A DNA stretch of 64,000 nucleotides from Klebsormidium nitens (taxonomy: Eukaryota > Streptophyta > Klebsormidiophyceae > Klebsormidiales > Klebsormidiaceae), in assembly GCA_000708835.1 (NCBI GenBank), contig DF237211.1:50697-114696 (forward strand). Direction: 5' to 3'. Positions within the stretch are counted from its first letter, which is position 1. Every line of letters begins with the position of its first letter. The translations under genes and the position numbers were made by a program. This document shows positions 48,101-57,919 of this stretch, piece by piece. Under the pieces are notes generated by a model. The model did no database searches. It was given only the letters and a program-made list of their open reading frames with translations, and had not been told where the DNA came from.

Positions 48101-50883
48101 CTGGGTGTACTTGGAATGGAGATGCGAGGCTGGAAGGCCTAGCACTTTTCTGGTCGACGCAAAACCTTCCGCTTCTCAGGGACAAGCTCCTTGAGGTCAT
48201 GAATTGAAATCTTTCTTTCCGAGTGGACCATATAAGAGAACAATGGTTCCTTGTATCGCCTACCGTTTGTGGTCGGATGCTATCCCTTGTCAGACACATC
48301 AGATTGTCACTTTCTACCACCCCAAGCAGTCGCTGATACGTTGGCTGAGGCCATTGAAACACAGCGGTGCACTTGTAGGATTCCACGTTCGTCCCCCTCG
48401 CATAATCAAATCTCGGGACCCCATTGTTCTTCCCTCTGCCAGCAGGTGCGCAATGCTCAACGCTGAGGTTCCAACTCAGATGGTTCGTTGACCATGCTTA
48501 TAAACCGCTTCTTCTCCTCCTGTCCAGTTGCCGGAGGGGCTGCCAATTTACAACGTGGAGGTCATACCCATGAAGCGGGCGGACGGCAAGTTCTCGGACT
48601 CGATCGGACAGGTGAGGCAACCGAATCCAACCGAGTCAGATTGTCGTGAGTTGCGTTGACACCACAAGGGGAACACTAAGTTGGCTTTGGGCGTTGGATC
48701 AAAACTCAAAACTCTCTCAGCAGACGTGACCTTCTCAAACGCCGCTGGAGAATCCATGTTCAAACATCAATGCACTTTCGTTCACGATGGAATAATCCAA
48801 GGGCATTCAGATGACCGTTTGCTCGGAGCGAAATGGTTGGACTTCTAAAGGCGGTCACCCCGTCCCTGAGTTGTCGAGTACTGACGGATGGTTCTCTGGC
48901 TCGTGGTGTCCCGCTCGCAGCTGATGCAATCCATCGAGCACTTCGTCGTCATTCAAGAAGACATCTCTCCGGACGAGGTCCCGGCTCACCGCGACGGCAG
49001 CAGCACGGCGGAGACGAGCGCGAGCGACGGCCAGTCAGAGGGCGCCACGTTGGCAGAGTACCGCGGCTGGGTGGAGGAGATCCTCGCCATGGACAAGTGC
49101 AAGCTGGAGCTGCCCGGGAGCAAATTCAGCGCCCGGAAGGGGCGGCAGAAGACTAAGGTGAGCAGGCTGGGCGAGTGCCCGGGGAATGGGAACCGGAGGG
49201 AAGAAAGCGAGCGCACGTGGGCTGCTGTGAGACGAGCTGTTTTGAACACTCACAGCAGAGAGGCGGTACGCGAGTCTGCCTGCTCGCGAGGAAAGCAAGG
49301 CCCTACGGGCTTGTCTCTTTTCAATCATTGCGGACAGTCACCTGCTGATTTGCCGGCTTCGGAGTCGGTAAGAGATTCCCGGCAGTGGTGATCAAAGCAG
49401 AGAGCAGAAAGGTGTGATGAGTCCTACGCTCCTTTCGGAACCGGCAAATTCGTTCGGACAGACCCGATAGCCTTTACGTCCAGGAAGCGAAAGCCAACAT
49501 CCTTCCCGTTTCAACACGGAAACACCGTTCTCTTTTTTTGTGCTGCCAGGCTATTGACGCGCGTAAGCCCATTCTCGGGTTGGAGGCGCTGCCGTGGGGG
49601 GCCGGTCCCCAGGCGCTGTGGGCTAATTACGGCGGCCCCGAGCGGGGCCCTGGGGCGGTGACGCTTCGTTACGTCAGCCAGGCGGCGCAGACGGAGCCCG
49701 CTCTCACGCCAGCGGCGCTAGTGAAGCTTATGGCTAAGGTGGGACCCCGATCTAGTTCTTGCGGGTGCGGGTAAGAGCTTAGCTAAGTAGACGTTTGAGG
49801 CTTCAAAAAGCTTCGAAGGTGTCTTCCATATAAGGCGTTTTGTAGTCTACTTTTGCAGTCAAGCTTCCTGGTGCAGCATTCCGCATCAGCAAAAGCTTGA
49901 TACGATTTAGAGCCTTCCGACCACGTTTTTGTCTTTCTGCCACGAGCCCGGCTCAAGTACCGGATTGGCTATCTCTGCATCCTCTGAGCTCCCTAGATCC
50001 GCCTATGTCTCTTCGCAAATTTCTATTCTATCTGGCCGAATTCCTTCTCGCAAGTAGGTTTCTCGGTGCAAAGGCGTACTGGCCTTCTACCCGTCCTCCC
50101 CCAATCCTTTGTGGTGCAACCGGAATGTTTGAAATCTTGAACTGAGGTTCTCAAATCGCCGACATACTATGACAATGGTCGTGATTTGTCCTCCCCGTGC
50201 GTCTCCAGGTCTCGAAGCGGCGCTTCGTCTCTCTGCACGTGCACCGGAGCGCCATAGGACTGGCGGAGCCGTCGAAACCGCAGGTCAGCTGGGCCACATG
50301 ACTCAACGAATCCAATTGTGCGATCCCGTTTGCGAGAGACTTTTGACGGCCATCCGTTTGCAACCCTGTTCTGTGTGAACAGTAGGGCGCAATTGCAGGC
50401 CGTTGTCATGGTCTGCGAAAAGCGCTTTCTTGCCAAGTTGATGGTCAGGACTCCAGCTTAAACAAAACGTGTTGCGGTCAAGTAGGTCAAGCGGCCAATA
50501 TTGAAGCTCTTTTTCCGGACGATTCCTCTCATGGGTCCGAGTCCTTGCTCGCTGTCAGCCATCTTCGTTGCTCCGACAATCCACTCCTTATAGATCGACG
50601 GACACTATCCCCCAGATCTGAAGCTGAGCACAAGCGCTGAGGCCTTGTTCAACCGTTACTTCGTTCTTGTACGCAGGTGGATACCCGGTACTTGGCCTTC
50701 CTGTGCCGGGACGAGGCCCATGCTGCAGCGTACCGCCAGTTTGATGGAACGAGCAGGATCGAGCAACCGAACTGGCCGGGTTACAAAAAGCAGTCCAAAA
50801 ACGTGTACGAAGCGTCGACCTACGCACGAGAAATGGCGCAGAACTCAAAGGGACAAAAGCTCGCTAGTGTAGGAACATTCTGA
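36139..50883 (+). CDS. Organelle-targeted radical SAM protein (B12-binding-like N-domain, DUF2344-type C-domain)
   Basis: Twenty-one exons: 36139-36590, 37194-37412, 37898-38109, 38829-39036, 39494-39637, 40617-40800, 41227-41391, 42026-42163, 42519-42757, 43412-43544, 44261-44404, 45038-45117, 45599-45648, 45983-46050, 46574-46759, 47915-47980, 48528-48611, 48921-49157, 49550-49738, 50209-50283 and 50677-50883. They total 3480 nt, or 1159 residues, all in phase. Residues 1-150 resemble a transit peptide plus a low-complexity linker. Next comes the bacterial TIGR03960-type region (KPTRYLGNEFGAVHKEW, ESKRSLADFDALGFSL, NPEPFADFFDFFALGDGEE). The cluster motif RGCTRGCRFCQPGM has Cys414, 418 and 421. 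The radical SAM core has YNEFSLLSLSCSDY, LTFAPEGGTQRMRDIINKGL and VKLYFMIGLPGETD. A CSECGVC cluster (776-782) precedes the TIGR03936/DUF2344 part (RVRYGKLGTMVYVGHLDLQK). The substrate is unknown. Intron 10 is GC-AG. The introns carry repeated exon edges. Confidence 0.92.
38225..38539. repeat. 315-bp intronic element with about 50-bp terminal inverted repeats
   Basis: The left end TGACAGAATGCGTGGAAGG... (38225) matches the reverse complement of the right end (TGTCAGAACCCGTGGAAGG...) for about 50 bp with few differences. It lies in the intron between exons 3 and 4 of the radical SAM gene. I could not identify a target-site duplication. Probably a MITE or foldback element. Confidence 0.75.
40145..40650 (+). 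repeat. Decayed copies of the radical SAM cluster exon start and its acceptor
   Basis: The acceptor and first bases of exon 6 (ccccag then GGGGTGCACCCGGGGCTGCC, 40611 on) have three upstream relatives, anchored at the tgcacc word at about 40148, 40262 and 40415. The nearest (40411-40443) is still open but reads Gly for the second cluster Cys. The copy at 40257-40283 has a one-base loss. A possible further remnant is at about 40029. Confidence 0.85.
41147..41247 (+). repeat. 62-bp duplication of the exon 7 acceptor and start
   Basis: The segment tggaactccgtgtttcag then atcaagg (41147) parallels the real tggaactgtgtgtctcag then ATCAAG at 41209-41232. The copy runs into a TGA after a few codons. 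Confidence 0.8.
41561..41620. repeat. 31-bp tandem duplication in an intron
   Basis: The unit tgytagccgtggcttgttg plus ttgcctt occurs at 41561 and 41592, downstream of exon 7 and not at a splice junction. Confidence 0.85.
42381..42560 (+). repeat. 132-bp duplication of the exon 9 acceptor and start
   Basis: About 50 bases beginning acag-TGGCTTCGATCCCAGTGC at 42387 match the real exon 9 start (cag-TGGCTGCAGTCCCAGTGC at 42519). The copy keeps an acceptor but carries small deletions. Confidence 0.85.
42783..42947. repeat. Imperfect 165-bp inverted repeat in an intron
   Basis: The arms (ctcgggtcccttgacctcgc at 42783, and the reverse complement of tgtgcaacatctcgggtgcg and beyond, to 42947) pair over about 35 bp. 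It lies just downstream of exon 9 and could fold as a hairpin or be a small foldback element. Confidence 0.7.
43815..44285 (+). repeat. Five tandem copies (88-91 bp) ending in the exon 11 acceptor and start
   Basis: The exon 11 start GTAGAAGCGGGCGAATGGAA (44261) has four upstream relatives at 43903, 43991, 44079 and 44170, so the steps are 88, 88, 91 and 91 bp. Each unit also carries the atgccacgtgtcgtctc-type block. The upstream copies have in-frame stops or shifts (for example gcaaatga and gcgaatag). Confidence 0.92.
44387..44715 (+). repeat. Three copies of the exon 11 end and its donor
   Basis: CCCTGGGACATCGTCGAT followed by gtgagtcccttaacctgcg (44387) recurs at 44539 with the donor GT lost to gaagtcag, and at about 44671 with a gtaagctcc donor. 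The spacing is about 152 and 132 bp. Confidence 0.85.
46683..47345 (+). repeat. Five copies (139-152 bp) of the exon 15 end and its donor
   Basis: The block GCCATCGCCAAGGCGCTGCA through the exon end and donor (46715-46765) recurs at 46864, 47005, 47157 and about 47296. The fourth copy (about 47126-47201) also keeps the upstream coding bases TTCGGCTTCCACGCCCTGCC, stays in frame and has a good gtaagcag donor. The fifth has lost the donor. Confidence 0.92.
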
Positions 50884-52347
50884 GGTACTACGATTGGCGT
50901 CATTCGTGTTGCAAACAACTTCGTGTTGAGTACGTGCTGAAAGACGAGTTCATACACGACGGGCGTACTAGCCGTGTAGCACCTGTTTGCACGGCTAGTG
51001 TTCAATGAGTTCGGCTATTCTGCGCGGGGTTGCAGAGCTTACGCACCTTGCTCGACCTGTGCCTTCCATCTCACAAAACGTATTTGGCTTTGTCTTGGCC
51101 GTTAGGTTGCAACACGTCGCAAGCTTTGCGAAAAATGAAGAGCCATTACTGCTTATTCCAGACATGCACTTGGAAGCTCTTGAAGGACCATTTACTTTAG
51201 CTAGCAGGCTAAGCATGCATGAGCCTCGAAGTCTTCAAATGCAAAGCACGTGCATGATGCATCCCCAAAAGGCGTTCTAGTTAGGTGCACTGGCAAGCCG
51301 GGTGCATTTTCATGGTGGTAAAACTTGGCCACCGCACTACCCTAGCTCATGTAAGTGCATGCCAAAGACTTTGTCAAGTCTTGATCAGAATGGTCTCTCA
51401 CTGAATGCTTTGGCTCTATCGTGGCATGCTGCACTTTATGATGCAGTAAGATATTTCTATTTGATCGACGTATGTTGGTGCAAGACGCATGTCCCCTGAT
51501 TGTCAACATCAATGGCATTGGGAAATTGATATGCCAAAATATCATCCTGGCAAACCTGTGGCAACCTAGTCCCTACACAATGCACAGGTCACAAACAACA
51601 TGATCCACACTAGTTACGTTGATACCGGTAGTCAAAACTCTACCTACCGTCTTTCACCGCCAGCGGCGCCAGGCCAGATACCTGAGATAGAGCTAGGTCT
51701 GAGCTAGGTAGTACCGTCAGGACTCAGGATGCAAGGCCAAGGATCCTGAGTCGTCGATCGTCAGACTGTCAACCGTACGTTCGCAAAGAAGTGAAGGCTA
51801 GTATGGACTCTCAGCTGTCCGATCGTTTTGTAGACGATCAACGGCTGCGGATGAATTTTCTTCTACGTGCCAGCTGGGGCAGGCTGGAGCTTGGCGCACG
51901 TGTTTTGAAATTTTTACCAGTCGGGCTCTGCAAGCAGCATTCAGGGCAGGTATGATCAGACTCAGAGTCTTTGCAGAATCTATGGGCGGCGCCATGGCGA
52001 TCAGGGGCGCCACAAGATCGTGGGAACAGTCAGGAGCTAGGTAGCTCAACCGCAACGGGTGCCAGGAGCATCAGAAGCAAAGCCGATCCTCTTTCCTCGA
52101 AAGGGTCCGTTTTCAGCCTCACCGCGGTTGTGCAGAGTTTCTGCTGCAGTCAGAAACCTGATGCCAGTGAGGGCGACAATACGAAGGAGGCGGCTTCTTT
52201 TGAGCCTAGAGCTGCATGGATGAGATGTCAGTCACATCCGGGTGACCTGTTGCTGGATTTAGACTGGGTTTGGACTGAGCCTGAAGCGCTCTGCTAGGTT
52301 TCGGTGCACGCAGGATGTAACCAAGAGAAAATGCCGTTTGCATCACG
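50884..52347. other. Intergenic gap upstream of GT43
   Basis: No gene was recognised. The stretch 51180-51500 has many tgcatg/gcatgc words like those in the convergent gaps. The last few hundred bases presumably hold the GT43 promoter and leader. Confidence 0.5.
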
Positions 52348-54950
52348 ATGATGGGGAAGAGGAAAGCACCCTCCAGTTCCTCAACTCCACCTGGCCAAAA
52401 AGCAAAGGGCCCCCGGCAGGACTCAGGTGCGGCGGATGGCTCATTGCCTGAGCGGCGGTCATTTGTGCACGGATCTGCTTTCCTCATCGTGTGCTTCGCC
52501 TGCTTTCTCCTTGGGTTTCGCCTTTCCTGGGAGGGCAAGGCTGCATTCCTGGGTGCTTACCGGATTGGTCCTGAATCCGGCAAGCTGGTGTTGAGGGACA
52601 CCGGGACGAGCTTGGATTACGCTGACAGCGAGTCAGGAGGCGGCGCAGCGCAGGGGGGGCTGGATTTGCGGCCAGGGGCGTGGGAGAGCGGACAGGGTGA
52701 CAAGTACGGGGCTGGAGTCGCTGATGGGGAGTGGGAGAGGATCGAGACGAGGATCTTAGCATCAGCAGGGGGGGTGGTGAATGCTTCAGAGAGCAATCGC
52801 AGCAGAAGACTGCTGCCACGGCCTCCTCCCTCGCCCCCGGAGCACCCATGGGTTGGTCGGCACAACATTTCCGTCCGACCGTGGCCGCACCCAGACGCGG
52901 GGGAAACGCTGCTGGCGCATGCATTAATTGCAGCAGTACAGGTGCTTACCAGATCCTGAGAGGACTTGCCTGTTGCTCGTTCTCTTGTTGTTTTGTCCTG
53001 CGTCTTTGAGGGACGTCGTCACCTCCTGAGAGGATGTCAACACTAGGGCGTGTGAACTTCTGGTTATAGGGTCAATTGTAAAATCCTTACTGTGATGAGG
53101 CATTAAGCAGATTGATGGATCGAAGAGGCTCAGTAAGAGAATCTAGGGTAGCAGCAGACCTTTGTTGATTATACATCTGGAGATTTTCAAACTGAGGTGG
53201 TTGGCAATGCTATCCCCGTGCAAAAGGTGCTGGCACTTTCTTGCAGAAGGAACACAGGAGACATGGCACTCTACTGGAGAAAGTCTAGCGAAATCACACC
53301 ACCACGATCGCTGGCTTATATGAGTGCATCTGGCATAGCAATGCTGTCTTGCAAGCTCCTATTCTAGGGTCATTTCAGGCTTGGTTGATTGTTCCATTTG
53401 GCGAAAGTCAATCAGTCTTGATCGTGTTAACTATCTAGGGAAAGTTAGGTGCGCCGCCTGGTAAATGGCCCTTCGTCTTGCTGGACGTTGCGCTTTGGTT
53501 GGTCTTGGATCTTGAAGGAAAGGCTGCTACTTGAGCCGGCAGATCCTGCTTGTGACCAAACACAGGCCACTCATTCTCCAAGCCCTGTGCACCTGGACCG
53601 CGCACATTTCAGCCGAAGCTGCATGTACGCTTAGGTTTACTTCGTTCTCCCTCACGGTCACTTCCCGCCTCAATCTGCTCAAAATATGCATATCACCCCC
53701 TGATGCAGCGCGAGCAGCAAAACCAGTTCGGCGTCCCCCTTGATCGTCGAAAACGCATGATTGTCGTCACGCCGACCTACCGCCGCGCCTTTCAGCAAAT
53801 CCACTTGAGCCACCTTACGGACACCCTGCGCCTCGCCCCGGAACCCCTCTCCTGGCTGGTGGTCGAGGCCGGCGGCCCCACCGAAGAAACGCAGGCCATT
53901 CTGAGCAAGACGGGACTGGCAGACATCCACCTGCTTCCCGTACCCGGGGTAACCATGCCCGACGTGCGAGCGCCGGAACGGCCGATCGTCGAGGACTACC
54001 TGCGTGATGTCGCGCTGGGGTACATCCAGAAACAAGCAATGGAGGGCGTCGTCGTCTTTGCGGACGACAGCGCGACGCTGCGCCTGGCGCTCTTCCAGGA
54101 GCTGCAGAAGGTGCGCTGGTTTGCTGCGTTCTCGGTGGGGATGCTCGTGCAGGGGGGGGGCAGCCAGGTGGATCTCCCGGTGCAGGGCCCCGTGTGCGGC
54201 CCCGAGGGGGACGTGCGGGGGTGGCATGCAGCTGACCACGAACTGCTGCGGTTGAAGAAGCCGGCTGTGGTCCCAAAAAGAGCGCTGCTTGGCGCCGCGG
54301 AGAAGAGACTGCCGGGAGGGGAGGGAGCACAGCGGCGGTTGCTAGCGCTTGAGGTTCCAGAAAGAACCGAGGGGTTTGGGGCCGGAAGCGATTCAATCAG
54401 CCAGTTGGGGGCGGGGACTGTCGTACGGCAGCTGCAGCAAGTGGAGCAGTCCGAGTACTTTGAGCCCGAGCTGTTCATTCCGAAACTAGAGTGGGTGGGG
54501 TTTGCCTTCAATGCGCGCCTGCTGTGGGCCCCAGCAGAGCGGCCCGCCTGGTTGCGGGAGTGGAAACCGTCGACGACACTAGGGAAGGTGGACGCTGTCG
54601 TCGGGGATTACGAGGGCGACGAGGACCCTACCGATTTATTGGCCAGGATGGTTGAGGACGAGTCGCAGGTCGAGACGCTGGGGCGGTGCGGAAAGGACGT
54701 GCTTGCGTGGTGGCTCAAAGTTGAGGCTGCTGAGGAAGGGCAGTATCCGGCCGGGTGGCGCCTGGCGGAGAATCTGCCGGTGGTGGCGGAGCCGCAGGAG
54801 TGGAGCGAGGAGCAGTGGGCGGAGTACGAGGCGCGGCTGGTGGAGGAGAAGAAGAAGAAGAAGAAGAAAAAGTCCAAGAAGAAAAAGAAAGGTCGGATAC
54901 GCGAACTTGAGGATTCAACACTCAACGAAACCTGGTTTTTTTTCATGTGA
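52348..54950 (+). CDS. GT43 glycosyltransferase, IRX14-like
   Basis: Two exons: 52348-52941 and 53709-54950. Exon 1 encodes a basic cytosolic tail, one membrane span (about residues 39-57, FVHGSAFLIVCFACFLLGF) and a stem, so it is a type II Golgi protein. It ends NISVRPWPHPDAGETLLAHA. Exon 2 has the GT43 domain: MIVVTPTYRRAFQQIHLSHL, PLSWLVVEAGGPTEET, the metal-binding-type FADDSATLRLALFQELQKVR, FSVGML, VRGWHAADHELL and ELFIPKLEWVGFAFNARLLW. Plant IRX14 relatives act in xylan backbone synthesis. The linker after the GW region (about residues 350-420) is Gly/Leu-rich and longer than I expect. The listed stop follows a poly-Lys run; an in-frame splice at about 54890 to the exon at 55200 is an alternative. 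Confidence 0.85.
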
Positions 54951-55199
54951 AGCTTGAAAAGAGAATCCAGCCCTGGGGCTTGCAAAGACCGAATCGGTAC
55001 TGGCTTGTAGAGACTGGATTTGGTACTGGTGCAGACGAAGATGACGATGAGCGTCGAGCGGGCGCCTTGAAAAATGGCTTTATTGAGCCACTCGTGTGCA
55101 GTTTGGGGCGGTCGTCAGCAGTATGTTGGACCTCGATCCTATTTGGCAACGGGAATGCTGTTCCACACGACATAACACGGGCTTATGTGATCTTTGCAG

Positions 55200-56330
55200 C
55201 CCCAGAAGCCACGAAAGTTGAAGAGGATGCGGCGGCCAGGCAAGCAGCGGAGCAGGCTGCTGCAGACGAAGCACGGCGGGTGGAGGAGGAGAAGCAGAGG
55301 GAACTGGTGAGTCTCGAGACAGAAACGATTGTGATTGACCAGTCAAAAAAACATTCTTCTTTAAAAGAGAAACAAGAGGAAGCCAGGCAACCCTGCCTTT
55401 GGAACCACACCTTAAGGGTTGGGGTAACGACTTAAGGGCCTGGCCGATTTTCATATTGCCTGAAACAGTTGCAGTTATTCTTTCTGTTTTGTTTATATGA
55501 AGGCATCTCGGTGGCTTTCTTTTGTGTCAGAGAGTCTTTGAGACCACTGGACTACACGCTGTTTAAGAGCTCAGCAGATGCTTTCGCATGGGGACAATCC
55601 CTGCAAATTGGATCTTTATGCCCTATTTGCAGTAGCAGGTTGCTCTTCTACCCACCCATGGCTTGTTCAAGCATGTACTACATCGGGTTCCGCCATGATG
55701 CGAGTGGCGTTATGCAGTCTTTTACTGGTCTCTTGCTCCTTCTGTCTGTCTGTATCAGGTTGTTTTAGCAGCTTCGCAAGACTGTAATTTGTTTACCTCG
55801 CCAGCGTTTCTGAAACATATGCAACAGATGATGCACGAAAGCAGTGAGCTTACTCGAGCACTTTGAAATCCTGCGTTTGTCGCGTATTCGATTGCGCCTG
55901 TGTAAGAGTTTTCACAAGATCCTTCAGAACTGAAAAGGAGGAAGGCAAGGAAGTTCGGAGGCAGTCGCAAACGTCTGTTTGAGTATAGTTGACTTCGTTC
56001 ACCCAAGTCTCCTTCAGGCTGAATGATCGACATTTCATGTAGGAACAGGAGGCGGCACGACAAGCAGAGGAGGAGCGACAGACCAGATTAGCAGAGGCAC
56101 AAAAGGCTGAGGTAGAAGATAATCTAGATAGCGTGCAAAAAGCTAAAGCTGAGGTCAGGACAGACCCCGAGAAAGAAGGGGAGAAAGCAGAAAGTAAGCT
56201 GGAAAGCTCAGCATTGGCCGAAAAAGAGGCGCTAACAAACAATGCGAAGGAGGTCCTAAATAAGTTGGTTGAGGGGGCAGATGGTGGTGTCGCTGATGAT
56301 ACCCAAGCGAGGGAAAAGCAAACATCATAA
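55200..56330 (+). CDS. Charged coiled-coil exons, possible C-terminal extension of the GT43 gene
   Basis: Two exon-like segments, 55200-55306 and 56043-56330 (TAA), have acceptors and a shared phase. They encode Ala/Glu/Arg-rich helix (EEDAAARQAAEQAAADEARR, then EQEAARQAEEERQTRLAEAQ) and an acidic tail. They could join the GT43 exon 2 through a weak donor inside its Lys-rich end (AAAG-gtcgg at about 54890), giving a Lys-rich then Glu/Ala-rich tail. Alternatively they belong to a separate small gene whose start I cannot see. No known domain. Confidence 0.45.
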
Positions 56331-57919
56331 CGGTGAGCGACGAAGTTGTGGTTGGGCTCTTTGTTTGGCAGCTAATGCTTCCTACAGCAGGATGGTGAGT
56401 ATCCTTGTTGAATGAAAAGATGCTACGAATCTAATTTAAGCCGAAGCAAAGTATTGTGATGATACGATGCTTCTTGGAGGATCTACGTTTGGCCCGGGCA
56501 TGGACAGAAGCTCAGCATGCGTTTTTGTCATACAGCTTGTATCAAAGTGTTCCGGATGATGCAAGCCCTTAATATAAATGACTGAACGATTGGCTTACAA
56601 GAAACATGTGGTCAACCTTGGTGAAACAAATGGATAAACGACATGTGAGCATGCATTTTCTCCATCAATGGTTGGAACCTCGAAAGAGTTCGCAGACACG
56701 TCGAGAATTTCAAGTAAGAATATATTCCACAATGACAGCGCCGGCGCTTTGTGCTGCTGATCCATTCAAGAGCTGCGATCTGTGCCGCCATTTCTGTACG
56801 TCACGGTCGAACCTTAAAGTTAGAGAGTCAGACGCGCAAACGTTTTGCACACAAGTCGATGATCAAGCTGGGGATGCATGGAGTTATGGCCGTCGATGTT
56901 GCCCTCCTCGCATCGGACGTCACAAATGGCAGCGCGGGATAAAAGAGCAAGACTGTACGAAATCAAGCTGTTCGATGGTTTCTTTCGAGAAGCAATCTAA
57001 CGGCTTGGGATCGCGCCCAAGCCAAGTTCACAGCATTGCTCGGGTCAAAGGTACGGTGCACTCCTGCATGAGCATTCATTTTCAAGCAGGACAATTTCCA
57101 GACTTCAGCAAGCCCTGGCAGTGCCAGCATAGGTATCTAAAACATCTGATTCTAAAAAGCTGCATTGGACGTGCATGAAGGCTGAACCCTTCATTGAAGG
57201 TCCTTTTGCCGTTGGCCAGGCCCGCTGCAAAAAGGTTCTGGTCTAGAAAGTGTACCACTAGGCTGGGGCCGCAGTCATAAAAATTGATGATGCAATCCGA
57301 GTACCAAGCTGATAGTCGCGGTGGTTGTTGATTTTGTCGCACTTGTTTTGAGGCAAAGTGTCAGTGCCCAGAGCATACACGGACGGCGCGAGCTTGAAGT
57401 TGCATCCATCGATCATGAGCACCATATTTGCCGGCAAGCGCAGGTTTGGTGAGTGCTTTCTTTCGCCTTTGGAGCTCTCGCAAGCAATCTGATGTGCAAG
57501 CCACAGTCACGGTCTCCCACCTTCAGAGCTCTTTAATTTTCGTCCTTATGTTCGATACTAATGGTCCTCGCTGATTTGCAATCTGCCCACAGTTTTTCTT
57601 CTGTGACTTTTGAATGTCAAGGGGAACACAAGAGTAGCTTCAAAGCCTCATTCACCTATTCACCACATATTGTTCTTTTGTACAAGTCGGCGAATTTCGG
57701 TTGCAGAGCAGCTTCAAGCTTGTGTCTGTCTCGCTTGCGCTCTAAAATGTAGCGCCCTCTACCCTCAAGGCTTAATCAATTTTGGATTGGAATTTCAGGT
57801 TGTGACGGTCAGGGGCGGTCCCTGTGATGTGACTTCAATCAATCGGCATTGATATGCTGCAATATTCCCAAACAGCCGCTGGACCTCCTTCAACTTTGAC
57901 AGTTCTTCAAGAAGGGAAG
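56331..57919. other. Intergenic gap upstream of the DEK/CHZ gene
   Basis: Open frames exist on both strands (for example 56606-57178 plus and 57082-57342 minus) but show no family signature or consistent splice sites. I do not call them as genes. Confidence 0.5.

Noticed and set aside
56606-57342. Open frames on both strands (190 and 86 codons)
   Set aside because: No recognisable domains, codon pattern or splice sites; most likely chance frames in intergenic sequence.
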